Source: Thermoflexus sp040289485 (GTDB lineage Bacteria; Chloroflexota; Anaerolineae; Thermoflexales; Thermoflexaceae). From it: a stretch of 22,400 nucleotides of DNA. Numbering within the stretch: the stretch's first letter is position 1; the number at the start of each line of letters is the position of its first letter. The notes below the pieces were generated by a model, which was given only the letters and a program-made list of their open reading frames with translations, ran no database searches and was not told the origin of the DNA. Positions 5,532 to 14,218 of the stretch are shown here, piece by piece. The position numbers and the translations under genes are program-made. Where the stretch lies: assembly GCF_040289485.1 (NCBI RefSeq), contig NZ_PSLG01000034.1, positions 1-22,400 on the forward strand, written 5' to 3'.

Positions 5532-6773
5532 ATGGCCATCCGGGAAGGCGACGTCCAGGCGTTCACGCTGGAGCAGTTGAAGCACCTGGTCTCGGAGCGG
5601 GCCCTGAAGGGGGAGACCCTCCTGATCAACATCGGCCCGCAGCACCCCAGCACCCACGGCGTGCTTCGCCTGCTGGTGGAGCTGGATGGGGAGACCGTCG
5701 TCTCGGTGGTGCCCGACATCGGCTACCTGCACACGGGCATCGAGAAGACCTGCGAGTCGAAGACCTACACCAAGATCATCCCGCTGACCGACCGCATCGA
5801 CTATCTCTCCCCTATGTCCAACAACCTGGCCTACGTCATGGCCGTCGAGAAACTGATGGGGGTGGAGGTCCCCCTGCGGGCGCAATACATCCGGGTGATC
5901 CTCACCGAGCTCCAGCGCATCGCCAGCCACCTGGTCTGGCTGGGGACTCACGCCTTGGACATCGCGGCGATGAGTGTGTTCCTCTACTGCTTCCGCGAGC
6001 GGGAGATGATCCTGGACATCTTCGAGATGGTCTCCGGCCAGCGGATGATGGTCTCCTACTTCCGGGTCGGCGGGCTGTGGCGAGATGTTCCGGAAGGGTT
6101 CGAGGAGGCGGTGCGGGCCTTCCTCCGGCTCATGCCCGCCCGCATCGACGAATACGAGCGGCTGCTGAAGCGCAACCCCCTCTGGCTTCAGCGGACCAAG
6201 GGGGTGGGGGTGATCTCCCCGGAGGAGGCCATCGCCTGGGGGGTGACAGGGCCCTCCCTGCGGGGCTCGGGGGTGAACTACGACGTGCGCAAGGCGCAGC
6301 CCTATTCGTGTTACGACCATTTCGAGTTCGACGTGCCCCTGGGGGAGAACGGGGACGTTTACGATCGCTTCATGGTGCGCCTCGAGGAGATGCGCCAGAG
6401 CCTGCGCATCATCGACCAGGCCCTCCGGCGCCTGCCCAAAGGGCCCTACATCACCCCCGACCGCAAGGTGACCCCCCCGCCCAAGGAGGAACTGGCCTGG
6501 AGCATGGAGGCCCTGATCCATCATTTCAAATTCTGGACGGAGGGCTTCTCCCCGCCCCCGGGCGAGGTCTACCATGCCGTCGAGTCGCCGCGGGGGGAGT
6601 TCGGCGTTTACATCAACAGCGATGGCTCCCCGAAGCCGCGCCGGGTCCATTTCCGAGCCCCCTCGTTCGTGAACCTGCAGGCCCTCCCGATCATGGCCAA
6701 GGGCGGCCTGGTGGCCGACCTCGTGGCCATCATCGGCAGCATCGACATCGTGCTCGGGGAGGTCGACCGCTGA
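5532..6773 (+). CDS. nuoD: NADH-quinone oxidoreductase subunit D (49 kDa subunit)
   Basis: This 413-residue subunit is related to [NiFe]-hydrogenase large subunits but has lost the metal-binding cysteines, as is normal for complex I. With NuoB it forms the quinone-reduction site. GPQHPSTHG at 35-43 includes His38, DIGYLHTGIEK lies at 62-72, and Tyr91 is in DRIDYLSP. His38 and Tyr91 correspond to the quinone headgroup ligands known from Thermus complex I. The C-terminus, IIGSIDIVLGEVDR, is the family's usual end, so the gene is complete. The ATG follows a purine-rich GAGGGGGAGAGG. The next gene, 35 nt on, is not a complex I subunit. Confidence 0.97.
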   Translation: MAIREGDVQAFTLEQLKHLVSERALKGETLLINIGPQHPSTHGVLRLLVELDGETVVSVVPDIGYLHTGIEKTCESKTYTKIIPLTDRIDYLSPMSNNLAYVMAVEKLMGVEVPLRAQYIRVILTELQRIASHLVWLGTHALDIAAMSVFLYCFREREMILDIFEMVSGQRMMVSYFRVGGLWRDVPEGFEEAVRAFLRLMPARIDEYERLLKRNPLWLQRTKGVGVISPEEAIAWGVTGPSLRGSGVNYDVRKAQPYSCYDHFEFDVPLGENGDVYDRFMVRLEEMRQSLRIIDQALRRLPKGPYITPDRKVTPPPKEELAWSMEALIHHFKFWTEGFSPPPGEVYHAVESPRGEFGVYINSDGSPKPRRVHFRAPSFVNLQALPIMAKGGLVADLVAIIGSIDIVLGEVDR

Positions 6774-6808
6774 GCGGCAGCAGCAGACTCCTTTCCGGAG
6801 GCTGGCCC

Positions 6809-7633
6809 ATGCCCGAGGTCGTCATCCGGGGTCGACGGATGTTTTACGAGGCGTGCGGGGAGGGGTTCCCCGTGCTCTTCGGGCACAGTTATCTGTGGGA
6901 CGCCGGGATGTGGGCGCCCCAGGTGGAGGCCCTCTCCCGGACCTACCGCTGTATCGTCCCGGAGATCTGGGCCCACGGCCGCTCCGACCTCCCACCGGCT
7001 TCCCCCTATTCGGTGGACGCCCTGGCGGAGGATCTGTGGGCCTTCGCCCAGGCCCTGGGGCTGGAGCGCTTCGCCGTGGTGGGGCTCTCGGTCGGGGGGA
7101 TGTGGGGCATGCGCCTGGCCCTGGCCCATCCCGAGGCGGTGGCCGCCCTGGTGCTGATGGACACCGACGCCGGGGAGGAGCCGGAGGAATCCCGCCAGCG
7201 TTACTTCGCCATGATGGCGATGGTGGAGCAGGCGGGGGCGCTGCCGCCGCCGCTGCTGGAGGCCCTGGTGCCCTTCTTCTTCTCGCCGGCCACCGTGCAG
7301 CGGAACCCGGATCTGGTCGCCCGCTTCCAGGCCTCCCTCGCCGCCATCCCACCGGAGCGGCTGCCCGGCATCCTGGCGGTGGGCCGGGGCATTTTCAGCC
7401 GCTCCTCGGTGCTGGACCGGCTGGGGGAGATCCGGGCGCCGACGCTGGTGGTGGTGGGGGCCGATGACGTCTCGCGCCCGCCCCACGAGGCGGAGCGGAT
7501 GGCCCGGGCCATCCCCGGGGCACGTCTGGAGATCATCCCGGGGGCCGGCCACATCGTCAACCTGGAACGCCCGGAGGTCGTGACGCCGCTGCTGGAGGCG
7601 TTCCTGAGAGAGGCGTTGCGGAGGGCCGCATGA
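6809..7633 (+). CDS. Alpha/beta-fold hydrolase within the nuo operon
   Basis: This 274-residue single-domain alpha/beta hydrolase has the complete triad: Ser94 in the nucleophile elbow GLSVGG, Asp219 in VVVGADD, and His248 in GAGHIVN. GHSYLWDAGMW at 25-35 is the oxyanion loop. A cap region (about 121-195) is rich in Met, Phe, Pro and Leu and suggests a hydrophobic substrate. It resembles carboxylesterases, lactonases and haloalkane-dehalogenase-like enzymes; the substrate cannot be read from sequence. There is no signal peptide. The start is set by GGAGG at 6797-6801, seven bases before the ATG; a much longer open frame upstream is the shadow of nuoD. Its stop overlaps the next gene in ATGA, so the pair is translationally coupled. 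Its place between nuoD and nuoE suggests a role tied to complex I or quinone/lipid, but only by context. Confidence 0.9.
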   Translation: MPEVVIRGRRMFYEACGEGFPVLFGHSYLWDAGMWAPQVEALSRTYRCIVPEIWAHGRSDLPPASPYSVDALAEDLWAFAQALGLERFAVVGLSVGGMWGMRLALAHPEAVAALVLMDTDAGEEPEESRQRYFAMMAMVEQAGALPPPLLEALVPFFFSPATVQRNPDLVARFQASLAAIPPERLPGILAVGRGIFSRSSVLDRLGEIRAPTLVVVGADDVSRPPHEAERMARAIPGARLEIIPGAGHIVNLERPEVVTPLLEAFLREALRRAA

Positions 7634-8244
7634 CCGCACAGGGCCAGTTGACCCAGCGATACGCCCGCCAGATCCTGGACGCCGCGCGGGCCGTGGCCGG
7701 CCCGGAGGCGTGGGCGGAGGCCATCGGACGGGCCGGCCTGGAGCGCTACCGGGAGACGCTGCCGCCGCCCAGCCCGGAGCCCGGGGTGACCTTCGCGGAG
7801 ATCTCGGCCTTTTGCGCCGGGCTTCGGGAGCGCCTCAGTCCCCAGGGGGGTATTTTGCTCCGCCGCATCGGCCACGAGACCCTGCGGCGGGACCTCGAGG
7901 CCTATGGCTGGGTGGCCCACCTCCTCCGACTGATCTCCTCCGTTCTCCGGGCGCCCCGGGAGCGGGTCTACAACGCCGTCCAGCGGGCCGCCACGGTGGT
8001 CCGCACCGAGACCGGGTCCACCCCTCGGGTCTGGCGGGAAGGGGAGCGGATCTATTGGGAGAACCCCTCCTGCCCTTACTGCGTGGGCCTCTCGTGTGGG
8101 GAGCCGTGCTGTGACCTCCCCGCCGGGGTGCTGGAGGCTCTCGTGGCCTGGGTGCTGGAGCGGCCGGTGGAGACGGTGCGGGTGGTCGAAGAGACCTGCC
8201 GGGGGATGGGCGCGCCCGCCTGTCGCTATCGCATCGAATGGTGA
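7630..8244 (+). CDS. V4R (4-vinyl reductase-like) domain protein, cysteine-rich
   Basis: This is a 204-residue protein. The C-terminal part (about 90-204) has the hallmarks of the V4R small-ligand-binding domain: a long helix region, a strand with RVWREGERIYWEN, and the closing ETCRGMGAPACRYRI at 188-202 with Cys190 and Cys198. V4R domains occur in BchJ and in sensors such as XylR/DmpR. An unusual cluster precedes the end: Cys148, Cys151, Cys156, Cys160 and Cys161 in CPYCVGLSCGEPCC, which could bind a metal or Fe-S cluster (inference). The N-terminal 90 residues are helical with a proline-rich linker (45-52). It begins in an ATGA overlap with the hydrolase and ends 12 nt before nuoE. Nothing suggests chlorophyll synthesis nearby, so BchJ function is not implied. 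Confidence 0.75.
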   Translation: MTAQGQLTQRYARQILDAARAVAGPEAWAEAIGRAGLERYRETLPPPSPEPGVTFAEISAFCAGLRERLSPQGGILLRRIGHETLRRDLEAYGWVAHLLRLISSVLRAPRERVYNAVQRAATVVRTETGSTPRVWREGERIYWENPSCPYCVGLSCGEPCCDLPAGVLEALVAWVLERPVETVRVVEETCRGMGAPACRYRIEW

Positions 8245-8256
8245 GCGGAGGTGGGG

Positions 8257-8733
8257 ATGCTCCGGGAGAAATACGCGCAGGAGATCGCAGCCATCCTGGC
8301 CCGGTATCCGGTGAAGCGCTCGGCGGTCCTCCCGCTGCTCTACCTGGTCCAGCGGGAATACGGCTACTGCACCGAGGAGGGCATCCGGGAGGTGGCCGAC
8401 ATCGTGGGGGTCAGCCCCACCCAGGTCCGGGGGGTGGTGGGCTTCTATTCGCTGTTTTACGATCGCCCTATCGGCCGCCATCTCATCCAGATCTGCGACG
8501 ACCTGCCGTGCGCCCTACGGGGGGCGGACGAGTTGGTCGCCCACGCCGCCCGCCGGCTGGGGGTCCGGCCCGGGGAGACCACGCCGGACGGCCGGTTCAC
8601 GCTGGAGACGGTGATGTGCATCGGGGCGTGCCACCGGGCGCCGGCCATGCAGGTCGATCTGGAGTTCGTGGAGAACGTCACCCCAGAGGTCTTCGATCAG
8701 GTGATCGCCGATCTCTCTCGGGACGGGACGTGA
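8257..8733 (+). CDS. nuoE: NADH-quinone oxidoreductase subunit E (24 kDa subunit)
   Basis: This 158-residue thioredoxin-like subunit of the NADH module carries the [2Fe-2S] cluster N1a. The four ligands are Cys80 and Cys85 (CDDLPC) and Cys121 and Cys125 (CIGACHRAPA). The N-terminal helical bundle with LPLLYLVQREYGY is typical. The frame opens two codons earlier at a GTG (8251), but that GTG is part of the ribosome site GGAGG (8247-8251), which is spaced five bases from the ATG at 8257, so the ATG is preferred. It joins nuoF in a TGATG overlap. Confidence 0.96.
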   Translation: MLREKYAQEIAAILARYPVKRSAVLPLLYLVQREYGYCTEEGIREVADIVGVSPTQVRGVVGFYSLFYDRPIGRHLIQICDDLPCALRGADELVAHAARRLGVRPGETTPDGRFTLETVMCIGACHRAPAMQVDLEFVENVTPEVFDQVIADLSRDGT

Positions 8734-10022
8734 TGGGGCGCTACATCCTGCTGCGACATCGGGAGATCCCGGACCTGCACCGGCTGGAGGTCTACGTCCG
8801 CCACGGCGGCTATGAAGCCTGGCGCAAGGCCCTGACGGCGATGACCCCGGAGCAGGTGATCGAGGAGGTCAAGGCGGCGGGGCTGCGCGGGCGGGGCGGC
8901 GCGGGCTTTCCCACCGGGCTGAAGTGGTCCTTCGTCCCGAAGGACGTGTTCCCCAAATACGTGGTGGTCAACGCCGATGAGTCGGAGCCCGGGACCTTCA
9001 AGGACCGGGAGTTGATGGAGGGCAACCCCCATCAGGTGATCGAGGGGGCGCTGCTGGCCGCCTACGCCATCCGGGCCGAACGGGTCTACATCTACGTGCG
9101 AGGGGAATACCGCTCGGTGGCCCGCCGGCTGGAGGCGGCCCTCGCCGAGGCCTACCCGGCCGGCTTCATCGGCCGGGACGTCCTGGGGAGCGGATACTCG
9201 GTGGAGGTGGCCGTCCATCTGGGGGCGGGGGCCTACATCTGCGGCGAGGAGACGGCCCTGCTGGAGTCCTTGGAGGGCAAGATCGGCCACCCACGGGTGC
9301 GCCCGCCCTTCCCAGCCACCTACGGCCTTTACGGGAAGCCCACCGTGGTCAACAACGTGGAGACCCTGGCCAACGTGCCGCCCATCATCGCCCGCGGGGC
9401 GGCCTGGTATCGGACGATGGGCACCGAGAAGAGCCCCGGGCCCAAGATCTTCTGCCTGAGCGGCCGGGTGCGGCGGCCCGGCAATTACGAGGCCGAACTG
9501 GGGAAGATCACCTTCCGGGATCTGATCTTCGGGGAGGAATACGGGCAGGGCCTTTTGGGGGAAGGGCGGTCAGTGAAGGCGATCCTCCCGGCGGGGGCCT
9601 CGGCGCCGATGCTGCCGGCCTCCGCCCTGGACACGCCCCTCGACTACGAATCCGTGCAGGCTGCCGGCTCCATGCTCGGGTCGGCCTCCGTCATCGTGCT
9701 GGACGACACGGTGGACATCGTGTGGGCGGCCTACAAGATGGTGCGGTTCTTCCAGCACGAGTCGTGCGGCAAGTGCACGCCGTGCCGGGAGGGAACCTAC
9801 TGGCTGCGGCGAGTTTACGAGCGCCTCGTGGCGGGTCGGGGGCGCCCGAAGGACCCTGAGCTGCTGGAGAGCATCGCCCGCCAAATGGCGGGCAAGAACC
9901 TGTGCCCTCTGGGGGATTTCGCCACCAGCCCGGTGCTCTCCAGCCTGCGCCATTTCCGCCAGGAATATGAGGCCTACCTCCGGGCGGCGGCCGAGGTCGC
10001 GGCCCCGGCCGGCGGGCGCTGA
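8733..10022 (+). CDS. nuoF: NADH-quinone oxidoreductase subunit F (51 kDa, FMN and NADH binding)
   Basis: This 429-residue subunit oxidises NADH. The glycine-rich nucleotide/FMN loop is GRGGAGFPTGLKW at 53-65, followed by NADESEPGTFKDR at 80-92 and GAGAYICGEETALLES at 165-180. The [4Fe-4S] N3 ligands are Cys345, Cys348 and Cys351 in ESCGKCTPCREG and Cys391 in NLCPLGD. Everything needed for NADH use is present, so this is a full NADH dehydrogenase, not the ferredoxin- or F420-linked version lacking the NADH module. The start overlaps the nuoE stop by one base; the frame remains open upstream over nuoE only as shadow. Confidence 0.97.
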   Translation: MGRYILLRHREIPDLHRLEVYVRHGGYEAWRKALTAMTPEQVIEEVKAAGLRGRGGAGFPTGLKWSFVPKDVFPKYVVVNADESEPGTFKDRELMEGNPHQVIEGALLAAYAIRAERVYIYVRGEYRSVARRLEAALAEAYPAGFIGRDVLGSGYSVEVAVHLGAGAYICGEETALLESLEGKIGHPRVRPPFPATYGLYGKPTVVNNVETLANVPPIIARGAAWYRTMGTEKSPGPKIFCLSGRVRRPGNYEAELGKITFRDLIFGEEYGQGLLGEGRSVKAILPAGASAPMLPASALDTPLDYESVQAAGSMLGSASVIVLDDTVDIVWAAYKMVRFFQHESCGKCTPCREGTYWLRRVYERLVAGRGRPKDPELLESIARQMAGKNLCPLGDFATSPVLSSLRHFRQEYEAYLRAAAEVAAPAGGR

Positions 10023-10034
10023 AGGAGCGATGGG

Positions 10035-12623
10035 ATGGGCGGAACGGTGCGCATCTTCATCGACGATCGTCCGGTAGAGGTGCCCCCGGGCACCCTGGTG
10101 GTAGACGCCGCCAAGCGGGCGGGCGTCGACATCCCCGTCTTCTGTTACCACCCCAAACTGGAGCCGGCGGGGATGTGCCGGATGTGCCTGGTGGAGGTGG
10201 GGACGATCCAGGTCGACCCCCACACCCGCCAGCCGCTCCGGGACGTAGAGGGGCGGCCGGTGGTGCAGTGGATGCCCCGCCTGCAGACGGCCTGCACGAC
10301 CCGCGTCGCCGAGGGCATGGTGGTGCGGACGAACACCCTGCAGGTCCAGGAGGCCCAGCGGGCGATCCTGGAGTTCCTCCTCACCAGCCACCCGCTGGAC
10401 TGCCCGATCTGCGACAAGGGCGGGGAGTGCCCGCTGCAGAACCTCACCGTGCGCTACGGCCCCGCCGAGTCCCGCTTCGATTACGCGGACAAGATGCGGC
10501 AGGAGAAGCGGGTGCCCCTGGGCGACCTGATCATCCTGGACCGGGAGCGGTGCATCCTGTGCGGCCGGTGCATCCGGTTCCAGGAGGAGATCGCCGACGA
10601 CCCGGTGCTGGGGTTCTCCGATCGCGGGCGCGGCATGGAGATCATCACCTTCTCCGATCCCCCCTTCGCCAGTTATTTCTCGGGGAACACCACCGACATC
10701 TGCCCGGTGGGGGCGCTCACCACCACGGATTTCCGGTTCCGCGCCCGGCCCTGGGAACTGACCCCCATCCCCAGCCTGTGCGCCCATTGCCCGGTGGGCT
10801 GCAACATCACCCTCGAGGTCCGGCCCTCGGCCCGCAAGGGCGGCTGGGACATCCTGCGGGTGATGCCCCGCCAGCACGAGGCGGTGAACGAGATCTGGAT
10901 CTGCGACAAGGGGCGCTTCGTCCACCACTTCGCCACGGCGGAGGACCGCCTGCGGCAGCCGCTGGTGCGCCGGGATGGGGCGCTGGCCCCGGCCTCCTGG
11001 GAGGAGGCCCTGGAGCGGGTGGCCCAGGCCCTCCGGCAGGCGGGGGCCGGCGCAGCGGGGATCATCGGGGATCGCCTGCCCAACGAGGACCTCTATCTGT
11101 TCCGCCGCCTGTTTGAGGAGGTCCTGGGCTCCCCCTGGGTCACCATGGATCCGCCGGTCTTCGGCGGGGAGGCGGTGGCCCGCTATGGGGTCGGCGTGGG
11201 GACGGATTTCGGACGGATGGGGCGGGGGAGCCTGATCGTGGTGATGGCTGGGGACCTGGAGGAGGAGGCCCCCATCTGGTTCCTGCGGGTGCGGGGGGCG
11301 GTGCGGCGGGGCGCCCGCCTGATCGTCGCCGGGGGCCGGCCCCAGAAGGCAGAGCGTTACGCCGACCCGGTCCTCCGCTACCGCTACGGGACCGAGGCCC
11401 TGGTGCTCCTGGGCGCCCTGCGGGCCCTCCTGGAGCAGGACCGGATCCCGCCGGCGGTCCGGGATCGGCTGGACGGCCTGGAGGTCCTGCGGGCTCGCGT
11501 GGCGACGTATCCGTGGGAGGCCCTCGAGGTGCGGACCGGGCTCCCGCGGGCGGCGATGGAGGCCCTTGCCGAAGCGGTGGCGGAGGCTGAAAATGTGGTC
11601 TTCGTCTTCGGCCGCGAGGGTGTGGTGGACGGCGAGGCTTTCGTGGGGATGGCCGCGGATCTGCTGGCCATCACCGGCCACGTGGGCCGCCCCCACAACG
11701 GTTTGCTCCCCCTCTGGCCCCACGGCAACACCCAGGGGGCCCTGGATCTCGTCGGCGTCCGTCCGCTCCCGGCGGAGGTCCCGGTCCTCTACGTGGTCGG
11801 CGCGGACCCGGCGGGGGACGGCCGGCCGATGCCCCGGGCGGGCTTCCGGGTGGTCCAGGAACTGTTCCTGACCGAGACGGCACGGATGGCCGACGTGGTG
11901 TTGCCGGCCCAGAGCTGGGCGGAGCGGGAGGGCACCTTCACCAGCGCCGAGCGCCGCGTGCAGCGGTTCTACAAGGCGCTGCCGGCCCTCGGGGAGGCCC
12001 GGGGGGATTGGGAGATCTTCGTGGATCTGGCCCTGCGCCTGGGGGCGGGCTGGCGTTACTTCTCCCCCGAGGCGGTGATGGATGAGATCGCCCGCCAGGT
12101 TCCGCGCTATCGGGGGATGGATTATGCGGCGCTGGCCCGGACCGAGCCCCAGTGGCCCCCGGTGGGCACCTCCCGGGAGCTGTATTTCGGCGGGACCGCC
12201 CGCCCGAACGAGGGCGGGCTGGGGCGGGTCTGGCCGACGGAGGCGGAGGCGCCGGGGGCCCGCTGGCCCCTGTTCTGGAAAGACCCGGAGATCCCGCCGG
12301 AGGACGCCCTGATGGTGGTGCCGGTCCGGCGCCTGTATGCCCAGGGGACGTTGATCGAGCGGACCCCGCATCTGCGGAACCAGATGGTGGCGCCGACCGT
12401 CGGGATGCATCCGGAGACCGCCCGGCGCCTGGGGATTGCGGCGGGCCAGCCGGCGGTCCTGCGGGCCAACGGCCGGGCGCTGACCTTGCGGGCCCAAGTG
12501 GATCTCTCAGTGCCCCCCGGGGTTTTGCGGGTGCCCGCCCAGGGGGCGCCCCGGGCGGAGGTGGTGGAGGCCCTTCAGATCGAGATCGAGGCGGGGGTCC
12601 GGGATGGCGCTGTTCTTCGTTGA
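10035..12623 (+). CDS. nuoG: NADH-quinone oxidoreductase subunit G (75 kDa subunit)
   Basis: This 862-residue Fe-S subunit belongs to the molybdopterin-oxidoreductase family. The N-terminal ferredoxin domain binds N1b by Cys37, Cys48, Cys51 and Cys87. The 35-residue loop before Cys87 is long compared with E. coli and resembles the Thermus type. His119, Cys123, Cys126 and Cys132 (HPLDCPICDKGGEC) bind N5. Cys173, Cys176, Cys179 and Cys223 bind N4. The extra cluster N7 is also supported: Cys249, Cys252, Cys256 and Cys290. The C-terminal two-thirds is the degenerate molybdopterin-binding part, ending in a small beta-barrel domain (IAAGQPAVLRANGRALTLRAQVD). AAGGAG at 10022-10027 precedes the ATG by seven bases. 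Its 3' end overlaps nuoH by 20 nt. One possible alternative ATG at 10030 is out of frame. Confidence 0.96.
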   Translation: MGGTVRIFIDDRPVEVPPGTLVVDAAKRAGVDIPVFCYHPKLEPAGMCRMCLVEVGTIQVDPHTRQPLRDVEGRPVVQWMPRLQTACTTRVAEGMVVRTNTLQVQEAQRAILEFLLTSHPLDCPICDKGGECPLQNLTVRYGPAESRFDYADKMRQEKRVPLGDLIILDRERCILCGRCIRFQEEIADDPVLGFSDRGRGMEIITFSDPPFASYFSGNTTDICPVGALTTTDFRFRARPWELTPIPSLCAHCPVGCNITLEVRPSARKGGWDILRVMPRQHEAVNEIWICDKGRFVHHFATAEDRLRQPLVRRDGALAPASWEEALERVAQALRQAGAGAAGIIGDRLPNEDLYLFRRLFEEVLGSPWVTMDPPVFGGEAVARYGVGVGTDFGRMGRGSLIVVMAGDLEEEAPIWFLRVRGAVRRGARLIVAGGRPQKAERYADPVLRYRYGTEALVLLGALRALLEQDRIPPAVRDRLDGLEVLRARVATYPWEALEVRTGLPRAAMEALAEAVAEAENVVFVFGREGVVDGEAFVGMAADLLAITGHVGRPHNGLLPLWPHGNTQGALDLVGVRPLPAEVPVLYVVGADPAGDGRPMPRAGFRVVQELFLTETARMADVVLPAQSWAEREGTFTSAERRVQRFYKALPALGEARGDWEIFVDLALRLGAGWRYFSPEAVMDEIARQVPRYRGMDYAALARTEPQWPPVGTSRELYFGGTARPNEGGLGRVWPTEAEAPGARWPLFWKDPEIPPEDALMVVPVRRLYAQGTLIERTPHLRNQMVAPTVGMHPETARRLGIAAGQPAVLRANGRALTLRAQVDLSVPPGVLRVPAQGAPRAEVVEALQIEIEAGVRDGAVLR

Positions 12624-13602
12624 GGCCCTGATCAAGAGCGCGGTCCTGGTCCTGTTGTTGCTGACCGGCTTCGCCTATCTCACCCTGGCCGAGCGGAAAC
12701 TGGTGGCCGACTTCCAGGCCCGCATCGGCCCGAACCGGGCCGGCCCCTATGGGCTGCTCCAGCCGGTGGCCGACGCGGTCAAGTTGTTTTTCAAAGAGGA
12801 TTTCGTCCCCACCGACGCCGACCGCGTCCTGTTCGTGCTGGCGCCGGTGATCACCCTGGTGCCGGCGGTGCTGATCTTCGCCGTGATCCCCTTCGGGCCG
12901 GAGGTGACCCTGTTCGGCCGGCGGACCCGCCTGCAGCTGACCGACCTCAACGTGGGGGTCCTCTACCTCGTGGCCATCACCTCCATCAGCGTCTATGGGG
13001 TGACGCTGGCCGGGTGGGCATCCAACAACAAGTTCGCCCTCCTGGGGGGGATCCGGGCGGCGGCTCAGATGATCAGTTACGAGCTGGCCATGGGGTTGGC
13101 GGTGGTCAGCGTGGTCCTGACGGCGGGGACCCTCCAGGTCAGCGGCATTGTGGAGTTCCAGCGGCAGGGATGGTTGCTCTTCTACCAGCCGCTGGCCGCC
13201 GCCATCTTCTTCATCACCGGCCTGGCGGAGATCAAGCGGGCGCCCTTCGACCTGGTGGAGGCGGAGCAAGAACTGACGGCCGGCTATCTCACCGAATACA
13301 GCAGCATGAAGTTCGCGCTGTTCTTCATGGCCGAATACGTCAAGATGATCGGCTTCAGCGCCCTGATGGCCACCTTCTTCATGGGCGGCTACCTGGGCCC
13401 CTTCGTGGACATGTATCCGGCCCTGGGGGTGGTCTACTTCACCCTCAAGGTCACCTTCCTGTTGTTCGTGCTGATCTGGATCCGGGCCACGCTCCCGCGC
13501 ATCCGCTACGACCAGTTGATGCGGCTGGGCTGGAAGGTCCTCCTCCCCCTCGCCCTGGCCAATGGGATGGCCACCGCCGTCGTTATCGCGCTGGTGGGGT
13601 GA
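12604..13602 (+). CDS. nuoH: NADH-quinone oxidoreductase subunit H
   Basis: This 332-residue membrane subunit connects the peripheral arm to the proton-pumping arm and forms the entrance of the quinone chamber. It has about eight transmembrane helices. Signatures are AERKLVADFQARIGPNRAGPYG (split here as AERK at 29-32 and IGPNRAGPYGLLQP at 41-54), LAEIKRAPFDLVEAEQEL at 207-224 with Glu209, and TEYSS at 230-234. These charged residues belong to the so-called E-channel. The ATG lies 20 nt inside nuoG, so translation is probably coupled. Confidence 0.97.
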   Translation: MALFFVEALIKSAVLVLLLLTGFAYLTLAERKLVADFQARIGPNRAGPYGLLQPVADAVKLFFKEDFVPTDADRVLFVLAPVITLVPAVLIFAVIPFGPEVTLFGRRTRLQLTDLNVGVLYLVAITSISVYGVTLAGWASNNKFALLGGIRAAAQMISYELAMGLAVVSVVLTAGTLQVSGIVEFQRQGWLLFYQPLAAAIFFITGLAEIKRAPFDLVEAEQELTAGYLTEYSSMKFALFFMAEYVKMIGFSALMATFFMGGYLGPFVDMYPALGVVYFTLKVTFLLFVLIWIRATLPRIRYDQLMRLGWKVLLPLALANGMATAVVIALVG

Positions 13603-13654
13603 GGGGGCGGGGCGCGGCCTGGAGGGGATGTCCCACCGGCGAGCGGGGTGAGCC

Positions 13655-14179
13655 ATGCTGATCGAACTGTTCCGCGGCTTGTTCACGACGCTGCAGGAGT
13701 TCATCCAGACCAACCTGCGGGGGCCCGTGACCTATCCCTACCCGGAGGTCCGGCGCCCGTTGCGCACGCGCTTTAAGGGGGTGCATGAGCTGCGTCGCTA
13801 CAGCAACGGCCTGGAGCGGTGCATCGGCTGCGCCTTGTGCGCGGCCGCCTGCCCGGCGGACGCCATCTATGTGGAGGCGGGGGAGAACACCGACCAGGAG
13901 CGCTACTCTCCCGGCGAGCGCTACGCGCGGGTTTACGAGATCAACCTCCTGCGCTGTATCTTCTGCGGCTACTGCGAGGACGCCTGCCCGACCAACGCCA
14001 TCGTGCTGACGGACAAGATCCCGCCCGCGGGCTACACCCGGGAGTCCTTCATCGTGACCAAGGCGCAGCTCTTGGTGCCGCCCCCGCCGGGGATCCCTGG
14101 CACGCCCCAGCGGACCACGGACCCGGCCCTCCGCACCCGGTCGATCTGGGAGGAGGGGCTGGTGAACGAGCCCGTGTGA
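13655..14179 (+). CDS. nuoI: NADH-quinone oxidoreductase subunit I (two [4Fe-4S] ferredoxin-like)
   Basis: This 174-residue subunit carries clusters N6a and N6b and passes electrons towards NuoB. Two CxxCxxCxxxCP motifs are complete: Cys56, 59, 62 and 66 (CIGCALCAAACP) and Cys101, 104, 107 and 111 (CIFCGYCEDACP). The N-terminal amphipathic helix (about 1-20) lies along the membrane in known structures. The stretch after residue 140 is a Pro/Thr-rich tail. There are 52 nt between nuoH and this gene, without a visible promoter. Confidence 0.97.
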   Translation: MLIELFRGLFTTLQEFIQTNLRGPVTYPYPEVRRPLRTRFKGVHELRRYSNGLERCIGCALCAAACPADAIYVEAGENTDQERYSPGERYARVYEINLLRCIFCGYCEDACPTNAIVLTDKIPPAGYTRESFIVTKAQLLVPPPPGIPGTPQRTTDPALRTRSIWEEGLVNEPV

Positions 14180-14218
14180 GAAGGCTGCCGCCCGTTGCGG
14201 CCCATGGAGGGAACGAGC

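Noticed and set aside
5498..6808. Large N-terminal extension of the alpha/beta hydrolase frame over nuoD
   Set aside because: The extension is out of frame with the convincing nuoD and is Pro/Gly/Arg-rich. The hydrolase has its own GGAGG and ATG at 6809 and starts with a normal first strand.
7630..8244. Bacteriochlorophyll biosynthesis gene bchJ
   Set aside because: The V4R domain recalls BchJ, but no pigment gene is near and the cysteine cluster and N-terminal region differ. The general V4R call is safer.
9570..12497. Very long open frame on the minus strand opposite nuoF/nuoG (and similar ones opposite nuoD, nuoL, nuoM and nuoN)
   Set aside because: These are caused by high G+C content and codon bias of the real plus-strand genes. 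The translated products are low-complexity (rich in Arg, Pro, Gly, His and Gln) and match no family, while the plus-strand proteins match complex I subunits along their whole length.
10035..12623. Formate dehydrogenase or another molybdenum enzyme in place of NuoG
   Set aside because: The N-terminal cluster set matches NuoG, and there is no catalytic Cys/Sec or typical molybdopterin motif set. The position between nuoF and nuoH settles it.
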